DNA of 41,172 nt from Pseudomonadota bacterium (GTDB lineage: Bacteria > Pseudomonadota > Gammaproteobacteria > JAKAQQ01). The position numbers and the translations under genes are program-made. The notes under the pieces were generated by a model that saw only the letters and a program-made list of their open reading frames with translations, was not told the origin of the DNA and searched no databases. This document shows, piece by piece, positions 32,557 through 40,861 of the stretch. The stretch lies in the NCBI GenBank assembly GCA_021839245.1, contig JAKCBQ010000012.1:1-41172 (forward strand). The letters run 5' to 3'. Every line of letters begins with the position of its first letter. Position 1 is the first letter of the stretch.

Positions 32557-33405
32557 TCAGCGGATTTCGGAGAGATGCCCGCGGCGCGTGTTGCGCCCGT
32601 AGAAAATCTCGTACATCTCGACGCGAATCTGTTCCCGCAAACGCTTTTTTTCGTCCTCGCCCAGGGTGTTGGTGTCGACCCCGAAAAGGTAGTTGCCGAG
32701 ATCGAGATCCTTGAGAATCATCTTCGTGTGGAAGATGTTCTCCTGATAGATGTTGACGTCGATCATCTGATAGCGTTCGCGGGTGTCGCGCGAAAGAAAA
32801 TTCTGAATCGAATTGATGTTGTGATCGCGGAAAAGCTTCTGCCCGCGCACATCGCGCGTGAACCCGCGGATCCGGTAGTCGAGGGTGACGATGTCCGATT
32901 CGAACGCGTGGAGAAGGTAGTTGAGGGCCCGAAGCGGGGAGATGCGCCCGCAGGTCGAGACATCGATGTCGGCGCGGAACGTGCTCAAGCCGTTGTCCGG
33001 ATGAGCCTCGGGGTAGGTGTGGACCGTGATGTGGCTCGTCTGAAGATGTGCGGCCACGCTCGCCGGGAGCGGACCCGGGCCCTCGACTTCGGAAGACTCA
33101 CCGTTGGCGAGTTCGGCCCCGTGCACGAGGGCTTCCTCCGCGATCAGCAAGGTGACGGACGCCCCCTGCGGATCGTAATCCTGGCGCGAGACGCTCAGAA
33201 CGTGGGCGCCGATGATCGAGGCCACGTCGTTGAGGATGGCCGTCAGGCGTTCGGCGTTGTAGGCCCCGTTGATGTAATGCAGATACTCGCGCTGCTGCTG
33301 TTCGTTTTGCGCGTAGCAGATGTCGTAGAGATTGAAGCTCAGCGTCTTGGTGAGGTTGTTGAACCCCTGGAGCTTCAAGTTGCGGTTGAGGTACGGAAGA
33401 GGCAT
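32557..33405 (-). CDS. speD: S-adenosylmethionine decarboxylase proenzyme (E. coli type)
   Basis: Makes decarboxylated SAM for spermidine synthesis. The 282-aa product follows the E. coli type closely: [20 protein letters not shown] near the start, [42 protein letters not shown] and [10 protein letters not shown]. Self-cleavage yields a pyruvoyl group from Ser124, in the LQTSHITVH segment; the residue before it is Thr123 rather than the Lys found in E. coli. The start ATG 33405 has GGAGG seven bases upstream. The gene follows rpe after a 93-bp gap, and spermidine synthase is not in the window. The larger open frame begins further upstream but adds only non-conserved residues. Confidence 0.97.
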   Translation of the reverse strand: MPLPYLNRNLKLQGFNNLTKTLSFNLYDICYAQNEQQQREYLHYINGAYNAERLTAILNDVASIIGAHVLSVSRQDYDPQGASVTLLIAEEALVHGAELANGESSEVEGPGPLPASVAAHLQTSHITVHTYPEAHPDNGLSTFRADIDVSTCGRISPLRALNYLLHAFESDIVTLDYRIRGFTRDVRGQKLFRDHNINSIQNFLSRDTRERYQMIDVNIYQENIFHTKMILKDLDLGNYLFGVDTNTLGEDEKKRLREQIRVEMYEIFYGRNTRRGHLSEIR

Positions 33406-33498
33406 ATCCGACCCTCCCACGACGGGCGGTCGGCATGCCGACCGCGTGGTGATCCAACAAAACCCCCGACCCACGGCCGGCGGGCCATTATCGCAGGT

Positions 33499-34197
33499 TC
33501 AGCCCCCGGCTGCCAGAGTCTCCTCGTCCGCCCGGGCGACCGCCCGGCGCAAAGCCGCGAGGGCCGCCGCCGGATCCGCGGCTCCGAAAACAGAGGAGCC
33601 GGCCACGAAAGCCTCGGCCCCCGCGCGGCGGGCCTCGACGATCGTGGCGGCATCGATCCCCCCGTCGACCTCGAGGCGGATGGGGGTCGAGCCCTCGTCG
33701 ATCCAGCGGCGGAGTTCGCGAATCTTGGGCAGCACGTGGGGGAGAAACTTCTGCCCGGAAAAACCGGGGTTGACCGTCATCACGAGGACGACGTCGAGCG
33801 CGCTGCGTTCGTAGCGCAGAACCTCGAGTCCGTCGGCGGGGTTGAGGGCCACACCCGCCCGGCAACCGAGCGCGCGGATACGGGCGAGCGTGCGGTCGAG
33901 ATGGCGGGTGGCCGCGGGGTGCACGATGAGCGTCCGGGCTCCGGCGTGGGCGAATTCCTCGACAAGTTCGTCGACGGGTTCGACCATGAGGTGGACATCG
34001 AATTCCGCCGTGCAGCCCGCCCGCCGGAGCGAGGCCAGGACGAGGGGTCCGACCGTGAGATTGGGCACATAGTGGTGGTCCATCACGTCGTAATGGATCA
34101 TGTCCGCCCCGGCGGCGAGGACGGTGTCGATCGCGGCGCCGAGACGCGAGAAGTCGGCGGAGATCAGCGAGGGGGCGAGGAGCGCGGGACGGGACAC
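33499..34197 (-). CDS. rpe: Ribulose-phosphate 3-epimerase
   Basis: Interconverts ribulose 5-phosphate and xylulose 5-phosphate in the pentose phosphate and Calvin cycles. The 232-aa TIM barrel has all motifs: LLAPSLISADFSRLG at the start, the metal site in HYDVMDHHYVPNLT, DVHLMVEP, VMTVNPGFSGQKF and LEVDGGI with AGSSVFG at the phosphate site. The length is normal. GTG 34197 is the start; no ATG is near. It lies between the TerB/J-domain gene (41 bp upstream) and speD. No RuBisCO or other Calvin-cycle gene is seen, so the role may be general carbon metabolism. Confidence 0.96.
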   Translation of the reverse strand: MSRPALLAPSLISADFSRLGAAIDTVLAAGADMIHYDVMDHHYVPNLTVGPLVLASLRRAGCTAEFDVHLMVEPVDELVEEFAHAGARTLIVHPAATRHLDRTLARIRALGCRAGVALNPADGLEVLRYERSALDVVLVMTVNPGFSGQKFLPHVLPKIRELRRWIDEGSTPIRLEVDGGIDAATIVEARRAGAEAFVAGSSVFGAADPAAALAALRRAVARADEETLAAGG

Positions 34198-34238
34198 GGA
34201 GGTCGTGAGGGGGAGCCTGGATTCACTCTAGCACGCGC

Positions 34239-35039
34239 TCAGACCGCCCGGCTCCGGGCGGCACGGATCTCTTCGTAGGCGGCGCGGATCTTCTGGGTGC
34301 GCTCGTTGGCCATGCGGAGGGCGAGCTCGCTTGCCCCGGAGGCGGCAAGCTTGTCGGGGTGATGACGGCGGAGGAGTCGACGGTAGGCGAGTGTGACCTC
34401 CTCATCGCTCGCCTCCGGCCGGACGCCCAGGGTGGCGTAGGCCTCGGCAGACGGCGCACGCGGGGGCGGAGGGGCACCGCCGGGACGCCCGAAACCTTCC
34501 GCCATCCGCCGCCACTCTTCCTCGAGGAGGATGCGGGCATGGATCGCCTGAAGCTCGAGCGGGTGGAGCCCGAGCGCCCCAAGAAGGGCCTCGAGTTCGC
34601 CGTCCACGGGGGCGGAACCGCGCGCACGCGCGTGCTGGCGGAGCGCGAGTTCGGCAAAAAGACGCGCCCCGAGGCCGTGGCGCGGAGCGGCGTGCCGCAA
34701 CCGTTCACTCGCGCCCGCAACCTCCGCGGCCGAAGCCTCACGCCCCTCCCGCCAAGCGTGCAATGACCGCTCGATCTCGGACGAAGGAATCCCGTAGGCC
34801 GCCAACATCGAGACGAGAGCATCGGCGGCCCCTCCCGCCTCCGCTCCCGACATCCGGGAGTGACGGCCGAGAAGCCGAAAGGCGTCGTTCCAGAAGGCCT
34901 CGTCGCCGAGGCCACGGCCCCGGCGGAACGTGCGGATCCCCCGGGCGAGGCGAACGAGAAGATAAACCAGGGCGACCACACCCGCACTGCGGTCGTGGTC
35001 GCTCAGGAGAAGAACGAGGACGATAAGGAACCAGAGCAC
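34239..35039 (-). CDS. djlA: DjlA-like membrane co-chaperone (TerB + J domain)
   Basis: A 266-aa protein built like DjlA. An N-terminal membrane segment (LWFLIVLVLLL and VVALVYLLV), a helical TerB-like domain from about residue 45 to 170, and a C-terminal J domain from about 198 with AYATLGVRPEASDEEVTLAY and the essential RHHPDKLA. The HPD motif stimulates the DnaK ATPase. GTG 35039 is used as start because the hydrophobic segment begins at once after it; no strong ribosome site is seen. The gene lies upstream of rpe on the same strand and is divergent from the surface propeller protein. DjlA family members act in envelope stress and capsule regulation. Confidence 0.85.
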   Translation of the reverse strand: MLWFLIVLVLLLSDHDRSAGVVALVYLLVRLARGIRTFRRGRGLGDEAFWNDAFRLLGRHSRMSGAEAGGAADALVSMLAAYGIPSSEIERSLHAWREGREASAAEVAGASERLRHAAPRHGLGARLFAELALRQHARARGSAPVDGELEALLGALGLHPLELQAIHARILLEEEWRRMAEGFGRPGGAPPPPRAPSAEAYATLGVRPEASDEEVTLAYRRLLRRHHPDKLAASGASELALRMANERTQKIRAAYEEIRAARSRAV

Positions 35040-35093
35040 GGGCGCGGGCCGATCGAGCGGGACGCCCGCGGCGGCGCCCCGTCACCCCGCCGC

Positions 35094-35099
35094 TATACT
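35094..35099 (+). promoter_or_regulatory. Candidate -10 element of the propeller protein gene
   Basis: TATACT lies 39 bp before the ATG at 35139. No -35 was recognised at 16-18 bp. The expected leader is about 33 nt. Confidence 0.4.
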
Positions 35100-35138
35100 A
35101 TCGCAATCGGCCCCGTCGCCCCCCGGGTGCACTCCTCG

Positions 35139-37112
35139 ATGACTTGGTCCCGCTCCCTCGTCTGCTCGTCCCTCGCCGCGCTCGCGCTTCTCGCGCTCGG
35201 GGCCACGGCGCACGCGCAACCCGATCTCTACCTGCCCGACACGTCGGGCTCGTCGCTCCTCGTCGTCGACGCCGCGACCGGCGCGCTCGCGGGAAGCGTC
35301 TCCTTGCCCGGCCCCCCCACCGCCGTGGCGGTGGCGAGCAACGCCGGCACGGTCTATGTCGGACTCTCCATTACGAGTTCCTCAGAGACCACACTCGAGG
35401 TCGTGGCCTACGACCCTGCGAACGGATCGCTCGGGACTCCGATTTCTCTCATCACGACCAAGCTCAACAACGCGGTCGAATCCATGGTGGTGAACCCGGC
35501 GGGGACGACGCTCTTCGTCTCCACGGCCGGTGCCACGATCTACGAGGTGGATCCCGGGAGCGCGACGATCAGCCAGACGATCAATCTCGGCGGATACGGG
35601 ACGGCCACCGATCTCGCCCTCTCGCCCAACGGGCACACGCTCTACTTTGCCCTCCCGAACGCCACGGCCGTCGGGATCTACGACCCGGCGACGGGCGGCT
35701 TCGGTCTCATCAGCCTTGGTAGCGACGTCCCGCTCGATCTCGCCCTCGATCCCTCAGGGTCCCGCCTCTATGTTTCCGAGCCCACCCAGAACCAGATCGC
35801 CGTCCTCGACACCGACACGGGAGCTCTTCTGACGCAGTGGACGGCGCCCACCTACCCCGAGGGGCTGGCGGTCAGCCCCGACGGCTCAACGGTCTACATC
35901 GCCTCCGGCGGCAGCGACCTCGTGGCCGCCTACGACGCCACCAGCGGAACGGAAACGGCCACCGCCGCGCTGCCGGCGGAGCCGAGCCTCCTCGCCTTGA
36001 CCCCCGACGGGACGGATCTCGACGCCCTGCTCCCGACCGACGGCTCGCTGGCCGTGCTCCCCGCCCCGAGCCTGAGTTCCTCGGGCCTCCAGGTTTTGAC
36101 GGCCACCACCCTCGAAGCCGCGGGCGAGCCCATGGGCGCAAGCGACATCATCGTCACCAATCAGAGCCTCGCGACCACGGAGGGAACGGGGATCTCGGGA
36201 ACACTCGCCGCTCAGGACAGCCTCGGGCGGAGCCTGAGTTTTTCCCTGCTCCAGGCGCCGAACCACGGGACGGCGTCCGTCACCTCTTCGGGCGACTTCT
36301 CCTACACCCCCGCCTCGGGCTACATCGGGATCGACCGCTTCACGTTCCTCGCCTCCGCCACGAGCGGCCCGGGCGAGCCCACGAATCCCGTTTCGCTTCC
36401 CGGGACCGTCCGCGTCTGTGCCGAACCGACGACGCTCACCCTGACGGCCCCGGCCACGATCACCATCGCCTCCTCGGCGAGCGTCAACGCCGCGCCGAGC
36501 ACGATCGCCTTCAGCACGAACGCCCCCTGCGGGACCACCTACCAGGTGACGAGCAACAACACCACCCTCTTCCCGAGCGGAAGCCTCGGATTCGCCGGGG
36601 TGGGGAGCCAACGCGAGATTCTTTTGACCCCGGCCCCCAAAGAAACAGGCAGCGCGACGGTCACCCTCGAGGGCACGACCAGCGAAGGCGCCACGGGATC
36701 GGTGTCCGTCGCCGTCGCCGTCGCCAACCCGCCTACGATCTCGGGTTTGATCAGCCCGATCGGAGCCTCCGAAAACAGCACCTACGGGCCCCTCGCCTTC
36801 ACCGTCAACGGCACACCCCCTCTCACGGTCACCGCCTCGAGCGACAACCCGAGCGTGGTGGCGCAGAGCGGTATCGTGATCGGCGGAAGCGGAACGAGCC
36901 GCACCCTCACCGTGACACCGGTCACGAACGCCATCGGGAGCGCCCAGATCACGATCACGGTGACGGACGGCAACGGGCTCTCGACGAGCGCGGTGCTCTC
37001 TTTCGAAGCGCTCTCGACCGGATCGAGCGGCGGACTCGGACTTCCGGGCCTCCTCCTCCTCGCGGCCGGAGCTCTTCTCGTCGCCCGCCGGCGCCGGCGC
37101 GCACGGCGGTGA
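35139..37112 (+). CDS. Exported YVTN beta-propeller/Ig-like protein with GlyGly-CTERM-like tail
   Basis: A 657-aa protein with a signal peptide (hydrophobic about 8-22, likely cleavage after AHA). Residues about 25-330 form a seven-bladed YVTN-type propeller with repeats such as PTAVAVASNAGTVYVGLS and PEGLAVSPDGSTVYIASGGS. Then follow Ig-like or cadherin-like segments (FSYTPASGYIGIDRFTFLAS and later ITITVTDGNGLSTSA). The C-terminus reads GSSGGLGLPG, then a hydrophobic helix, then RRRRRARR. Such Gly-rich, helix and Arg-tail ends occur in GlyGly-CTERM proteins sorted by rhombosortase. A periplasmic or surface role is likely. No rhombosortase is in the window. Its stop overlaps the purC start (GTGA). 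Confidence 0.86.
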   Translation: MTWSRSLVCSSLAALALLALGATAHAQPDLYLPDTSGSSLLVVDAATGALAGSVSLPGPPTAVAVASNAGTVYVGLSITSSSETTLEVVAYDPANGSLGTPISLITTKLNNAVESMVVNPAGTTLFVSTAGATIYEVDPGSATISQTINLGGYGTATDLALSPNGHTLYFALPNATAVGIYDPATGGFGLISLGSDVPLDLALDPSGSRLYVSEPTQNQIAVLDTDTGALLTQWTAPTYPEGLAVSPDGSTVYIASGGSDLVAAYDATSGTETATAALPAEPSLLALTPDGTDLDALLPTDGSLAVLPAPSLSSSGLQVLTATTLEAAGEPMGASDIIVTNQSLATTEGTGISGTLAAQDSLGRSLSFSLLQAPNHGTASVTSSGDFSYTPASGYIGIDRFTFLASATSGPGEPTNPVSLPGTVRVCAEPTTLTLTAPATITIASSASVNAAPSTIAFSTNAPCGTTYQVTSNNTTLFPSGSLGFAGVGSQREILLTPAPKETGSATVTLEGTTSEGATGSVSVAVAVANPPTISGLISPIGASENSTYGPLAFTVNGTPPLTVTASSDNPSVVAQSGIVIGGSGTSRTLTVTPVTNAIGSAQITITVTDGNGLSTSAVLSFEALSTGSSGGLGLPGLLLLAAGALLVARRRRRARR

Positions 37113-38047
37113 AGTCGTCCCCCCCTGCGGGGGACGACGCCCGGCTCTCGCCCCCGGTCTGGCCGGCCCTCGAGCGGCTTGAACCCGTCGCGACGGGCAA
37201 GGTCCGCCATCTCTACCGCATCGATCGCGGAACGCTCCTCATGGTCGCAAGCGACCGCCTTTCCGCCTTCGATGTGGTCTTCCCCGAGCCCGTTCCCGGC
37301 AAGGGCCGCGTGCTCACGAAGCTCTCCCGTTTCTGGTTCGTGAACACCCGTCCGCTTGCGGCCAATCATCTTCTCGACACCCCGCCCGAAACCATCCTCG
37401 GCGAAGACGCTCCCCCGTGGCTCCTCACCCGGAGCCTCGTCGTCCGAAGCCTGCGCCCCCTTCCCCTCGAGGCGGTGGTCCGCGCCCGTCTGGCCGGCTC
37501 GGCCTGGGCGGAATACCGGCGGACGGGCCGGGTGGGGGGCCAGAGCCTTCCGCCCGGACTCGCCCTCGGCGAGGCGTTCCCCGAGCCTCTCTTCACACCC
37601 TCCTGGAAGGCCCCGGCGGGGGAACACGACCGGGCGGTGGACGAGCGCGAATACACCGAGCTCGCCGGCGGCCCGGAAGCGGCCGACCGGATCCGTGCGC
37701 TCTCGCTCCGCCTCTTCGCCCACGCGGCCCGCCACGCCGCCACACGCGGCATCGTGCTCGCCGACACCAAGTTCGAATTCGGATTGGACGAACGGGGCGA
37801 GATCGTCCTCATCGACGAGATCCTGACCCCCGACTCCTCGCGTTACTGGGACGCCGCCCTCCTCGTGCCGGGGACAACCCCTCCGTCCTACGACAAACAG
37901 CCCGTGCGCGACTATCTCGAGAACACCGGCTGGGACAAGCGACCCCCTCCGCCGCCGCTCCCCGCTCACCTCCTGGACACACTCGCCCAGCGTTACCGGG
38001 AGATCACACTTCGCCTGACGTCGCCCCCGCCGCCGCACGGCGGATGA
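37109..38047 (+). CDS. purC: SAICAR synthetase
   Basis: Phosphoribosylaminoimidazole-succinocarboxamide synthase of purine synthesis. The 312-aa product has GKVRHLYRIDRGTLLMVASD near the N-terminus, the substrate stretch VVRARLAGSAWAEYRRTG, LADTKFEFG and the ATP/Mg site EIVLIDEILTPDSSRYW. The longer, yeast-like size is the common type in many proteobacteria. GTG 37109 overlaps the stop of the propeller gene, so translation may be coupled to that exported protein, which is unusual company for a purine gene. It converges with the BtuF-like gene, with 44 bp of overlap. Confidence 0.96.
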   Translation: MKSSPPAGDDARLSPPVWPALERLEPVATGKVRHLYRIDRGTLLMVASDRLSAFDVVFPEPVPGKGRVLTKLSRFWFVNTRPLAANHLLDTPPETILGEDAPPWLLTRSLVVRSLRPLPLEAVVRARLAGSAWAEYRRTGRVGGQSLPPGLALGEAFPEPLFTPSWKAPAGEHDRAVDEREYTELAGGPEAADRIRALSLRLFAHAARHAATRGIVLADTKFEFGLDERGEIVLIDEILTPDSSRYWDAALLVPGTTPPSYDKQPVRDYLENTGWDKRPPPPPLPAHLLDTLAQRYREITLRLTSPPPPHGG

Positions 38048-38894
38048 GCGTCTCGAGGCGATCGAGCCCGTCGGTGAGCGCCGCCGGACCCGGCTGCAGG
38101 ATGAGGCTCGAGGGGATCTCGTAGAGGGCCCGGCGACGCACCGCCGTGAGGGCGGCGAAGCCCGCGCGGGCGGCGAGCTGCTCGGGGCGGAACTTCTTCC
38201 CGCACCAGGAGGCGAGGATGAGCTCGGGATCGCGGGCAAGTATCTCCTCGACGGTCACAAACCGCTCGCGGGCGGAGACGCCGCGGGCGCGGTCCGCGAA
38301 GCAATCCTCACCCCCCGCCGCCGTGATGAGTTCCGAGACCCAACCGATGCCGCTGATCATGGGATCGTCCCACTCCTCGAAATAAACCCGCGGACGGCGG
38401 CGGAGAGAGCGGGCGCGGCGCTCGGCGGCACGCACGCGTCCGGCCAGGGCGGCGGCGAGGGACTCCGCCCGTCGACGGGCGCCCACGAGCGCCCCCAGGG
38501 TGCGGATCATCGCGAGAATGCCTGCGACATCGCGCTGGTTGAAGACGTGGACCTCGAGGCCCGCGCGCGTGAGATCGGCCACGACCTCCGCCTGGATGTC
38601 GGAGAAGGCCAGAACGAGATCCGGGTGAAGAGCGAGGATCTTCGGAAGATTGGCGTAGGTGAAGGCGCTCACACGGGGTTTCGTCCGCCGCGCCTCCGGG
38701 GGACGCACGGTGTAGCCCGAAATCCCGACGATGCGCTCCTCTTCCCCGAGGAGGTAGAGGGTTTCGGTCGTCTCTTCCGTGAGGCAGACGATGCGGCGCG
38801 GCCCCCGTCCTCGGGCTCCGCTCCGGGCGGGGAACGACGATCGCGGTCGGGGGGTCTTCGGCACGGAGGGCTCCGCAAGGACTCGGCCTTTCAT
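38004..38894 (-). CDS. BtuF-like substrate-binding protein without signal peptide
   Basis: A 296-aa protein with the fold of periplasmic cobalamin/heme-binding proteins (TroA-like helical backbone): RIVCLTEETTETLYLLGEEE, DLVLAFSDIQAEVVADLTRA, GILAMIRTLGALVG and ELILASWCGKKF. In its first 34 residues there is no hydrophobic signal; the tail is basic and Arg/Pro-rich. It may therefore be cytoplasmic or start elsewhere. ATG 38894 has no ribosome site, and a downstream start would only remove the tail. No cobalamin permease or ATPase genes are adjacent; the next genes are MacB-type. The family name indicates a corrinoid or metal-chelate ligand, but this is not shown. Confidence 0.78.
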   Translation of the reverse strand: MKGRVLAEPSVPKTPRPRSSFPARSGARGRGPRRIVCLTEETTETLYLLGEEERIVGISGYTVRPPEARRTKPRVSAFTYANLPKILALHPDLVLAFSDIQAEVVADLTRAGLEVHVFNQRDVAGILAMIRTLGALVGARRRAESLAAALAGRVRAAERRARSLRRRPRVYFEEWDDPMISGIGWVSELITAAGGEDCFADRARGVSARERFVTVEEILARDPELILASWCGKKFRPEQLAARAGFAALTAVRRRALYEIPSSLILQPGPAALTDGLDRLETLIRRAAAGATSGEV

Positions 38895-38922
38895 TGTCGG
38901 GCATCGGATGACGGTCGGCCCG

Positions 38923-40170
38923 TCACTCGTAGCGGAGAGCCTCGAGCGGATCGAGACGGGCGGCCTTGGCGGCCGGCGCGATGCCGAAGAGGAGTCCCAC
39001 GGCGGTGGAAAACCCGAGCGCGAGGGCCACCGACCAGAGCGGAACGTAGGCCCGGTCGAACCCCGGAATGAGGCCGCGGGAGGCCTCGCCGAGGAGAACG
39101 CCGAGCACGACGCCGACGATGCCTCCGAGGAGGGAGACCACAATCGCCTCGATCAGGAACTGGAGCAGGATGTCCTGACGCGTGGCCCCGAGGCTCTTCA
39201 GGATGCCGATCTCGCGCGTCCGTTCGGTGACCGAAACCAGCATGATGTTCATGATGCCGACCCCCCCCACGAGAAGCGAGATGGCCACAATCCCGCCCAG
39301 GATGTAGGTGAAGGTGTCGAGAAGACCGTTCACCTTGCGCGCGATCTGGGCGGCGTCGACGACGCGGAAGTTGTCGTGCTGACCCGGACGCAGGTGGTGG
39401 TTGCGCCGAAGCAAGACCCGGATGCGGGCCGCCGTCCCGGCGAGTTCCGTCGGGCGGGCCACATTGAGGGCGATCACGAGATCGTCACGCGCACGGGCTC
39501 CGGCGATCGCGGCCGCGACGGTGTACGGAACGAGGGCCAGGTTGTCCAGGTTCTGCCCAAAGAGCGTCCCGCGTCGCGCGAGCACCCCCACGATCTTGAA
39601 GGCCTCGCCGTCCATCGTGAGATAACGCCCCAGGGGATTGCGCCCGAGATGGAGATTGCGCACGAGGGACGTGCCGATCACGACGACCCGGCGGCGTGTC
39701 ACGATGTCGCTCGGAACGAGAAAGCGGCCGACAACGGGCGTGACGCCCTGCGTCCGGGCGTAGGACGGGGTCGTCCCGGTGAGGGGGACGAGGGTCGTGA
39801 ACGTGTCTTCGCGGGCGGTCACATCGCCGAGCCTGAGCTCCGGCGTGATCGAACGGAGATGCGGGATGCGGTGTTCGATCGTGAGGAGATCGCGGCGGGT
39901 GACGACGGGCTTCTCCCCCTCGAGGTACTCGTGTTCGGTCACGTGCGGATAGACGAAGAGCCCGTTGGCCCCAAGACCCCGGAACTGAGCGAGGACGGTC
40001 TGCGAGAGCCCCTGGATGAGCGAGACCACGGCGACGACCGCCATCACGCCGATGATGATCCCGAGCGTCGTGAGGAGGCTCCGGAGGAGATGCTGGCGGA
40101 GCGTCCGGAAGGCGGCGCGGAAGGCCTCAAGCAAGGGAGACCACCGTCGGCTCGGCGGACGCCCGCTCAT
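38923..40170 (-). CDS. MacB-type ABC transporter permease (FtsX family)
   Basis: A 415-aa inner-membrane protein with four helices in the MacB pattern: an N-terminal helix in LLTTLGIIIGVMAVVAVVSL, a large periplasmic MacB_PCD domain (about 60-285), and a C-terminal FtsX-like bundle with GGVGIMNIMLVSVTERTREI, GATRQDILLQFLIEAI and the end PAAKAARLDPLEALRYE. It works with the ATPase encoded upstream (40127-40852) and the adaptor at 40862-41172. The ATG at 40170 overlaps the ATPase gene by 44 bp; a TTG nearer the ATPase stop is a possible start. It uses mechanotransmission and probably exports peptides, siderophores or lipoprotein-like substrates. The ATPase is a separate polypeptide. Confidence 0.93.
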   Translation of the reverse strand: MSGRPPSRRWSPLLEAFRAAFRTLRQHLLRSLLTTLGIIIGVMAVVAVVSLIQGLSQTVLAQFRGLGANGLFVYPHVTEHEYLEGEKPVVTRRDLLTIEHRIPHLRSITPELRLGDVTAREDTFTTLVPLTGTTPSYARTQGVTPVVGRFLVPSDIVTRRRVVVIGTSLVRNLHLGRNPLGRYLTMDGEAFKIVGVLARRGTLFGQNLDNLALVPYTVAAAIAGARARDDLVIALNVARPTELAGTAARIRVLLRRNHHLRPGQHDNFRVVDAAQIARKVNGLLDTFTYILGGIVAISLLVGGVGIMNIMLVSVTERTREIGILKSLGATRQDILLQFLIEAIVVSLLGGIVGVVLGVLLGEASRGLIPGFDRAYVPLWSVALALGFSTAVGLLFGIAPAAKAARLDPLEALRYE

Positions 40171-40852
40171 CGGCGATCACGCGACCGTCGTGCAGGCGGA
40201 TTTGACGCGGGAGACGCGCGGCGATTCCCGGATCGTGGGTGACCAGGACGATGGTCTGGCCCTCGGCGTGCAGTTCGTCGAAGAGGGCCAGCACATCGGC
40301 ACTCGCCTGTGAATCGAGATTGCCCGTCGGTTCATCGGCGAGGAGGAGACGCGGCCGGCCGACGAGCGCGCGGGCGATGGCCACGCGCTGGCACTGCCCC
40401 CCCGAAAGCTGGTTCGGCCGGTGGTGGAGCCGCTCGCCGAGGCCGAGCCGCTCGAGGAGGGCGCTCGCCCGCCGCCGCCTCTCGGCCAGGGGCACCCGAC
40501 GGTAGACGAGAGGCTGCATGACATTCTCGAGAGCGCTCGCCCGCGGCAGAAGATTGAAACTCTGGAAGACGAAGCCGAGAACCTGGTTTCGGAGACGCGC
40601 AAGCTCGTCCTCGCCGAGATCTTGAACGTCCCGCCCGGCCAGCATGTAGCGGCCCGAGGACGGACGGGCCAGGCAGCCGAGGATACTCAAGAGCGTACTC
40701 TTGCCCGAGCCCGAGGCGCCGACGATTGCGACGTACTCGTGGGCGTCGATACGAAAGTTCACGCCCTGCAAAACCGGCCAGGGGGTGCCCCCCTGAACAT
40801 AGATCTTGCCGACCCCTTCGAGAAGGACGATGGGATGAGTCGAGTCGTCCAC
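40127..40852 (-). CDS. MacB/LolD-type ABC transporter ATPase
   Basis: A 241-aa ATPase with Walker A GASGSGKST, signature LSGGQCQRVAIARAL, Walker B LLLADEPTGNLDS and the switch His in VTHDPGI. The Cys in the signature (LSGGQCQR in place of the more usual LSGGQQQR) is a minor variation. The pattern LGFVFQSFNLLPR is typical of the MacB/LolD group. It lies 9 bp after the adaptor gene and overlaps the permease, so all three form one operon. It supplies ATP hydrolysis for the export complex. Confidence 0.94.
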   Translation of the reverse strand: MDDSTHPIVLLEGVGKIYVQGGTPWPVLQGVNFRIDAHEYVAIVGASGSGKSTLLSILGCLARPSSGRYMLAGRDVQDLGEDELARLRNQVLGFVFQSFNLLPRASALENVMQPLVYRRVPLAERRRRASALLERLGLGERLHHRPNQLSGGQCQRVAIARALVGRPRLLLADEPTGNLDSQASADVLALFDELHAEGQTIVLVTHDPGIAARLPRQIRLHDGRVIADERASAEPTVVSLA

Positions 40853-40861
40853 GCTCTTCTC

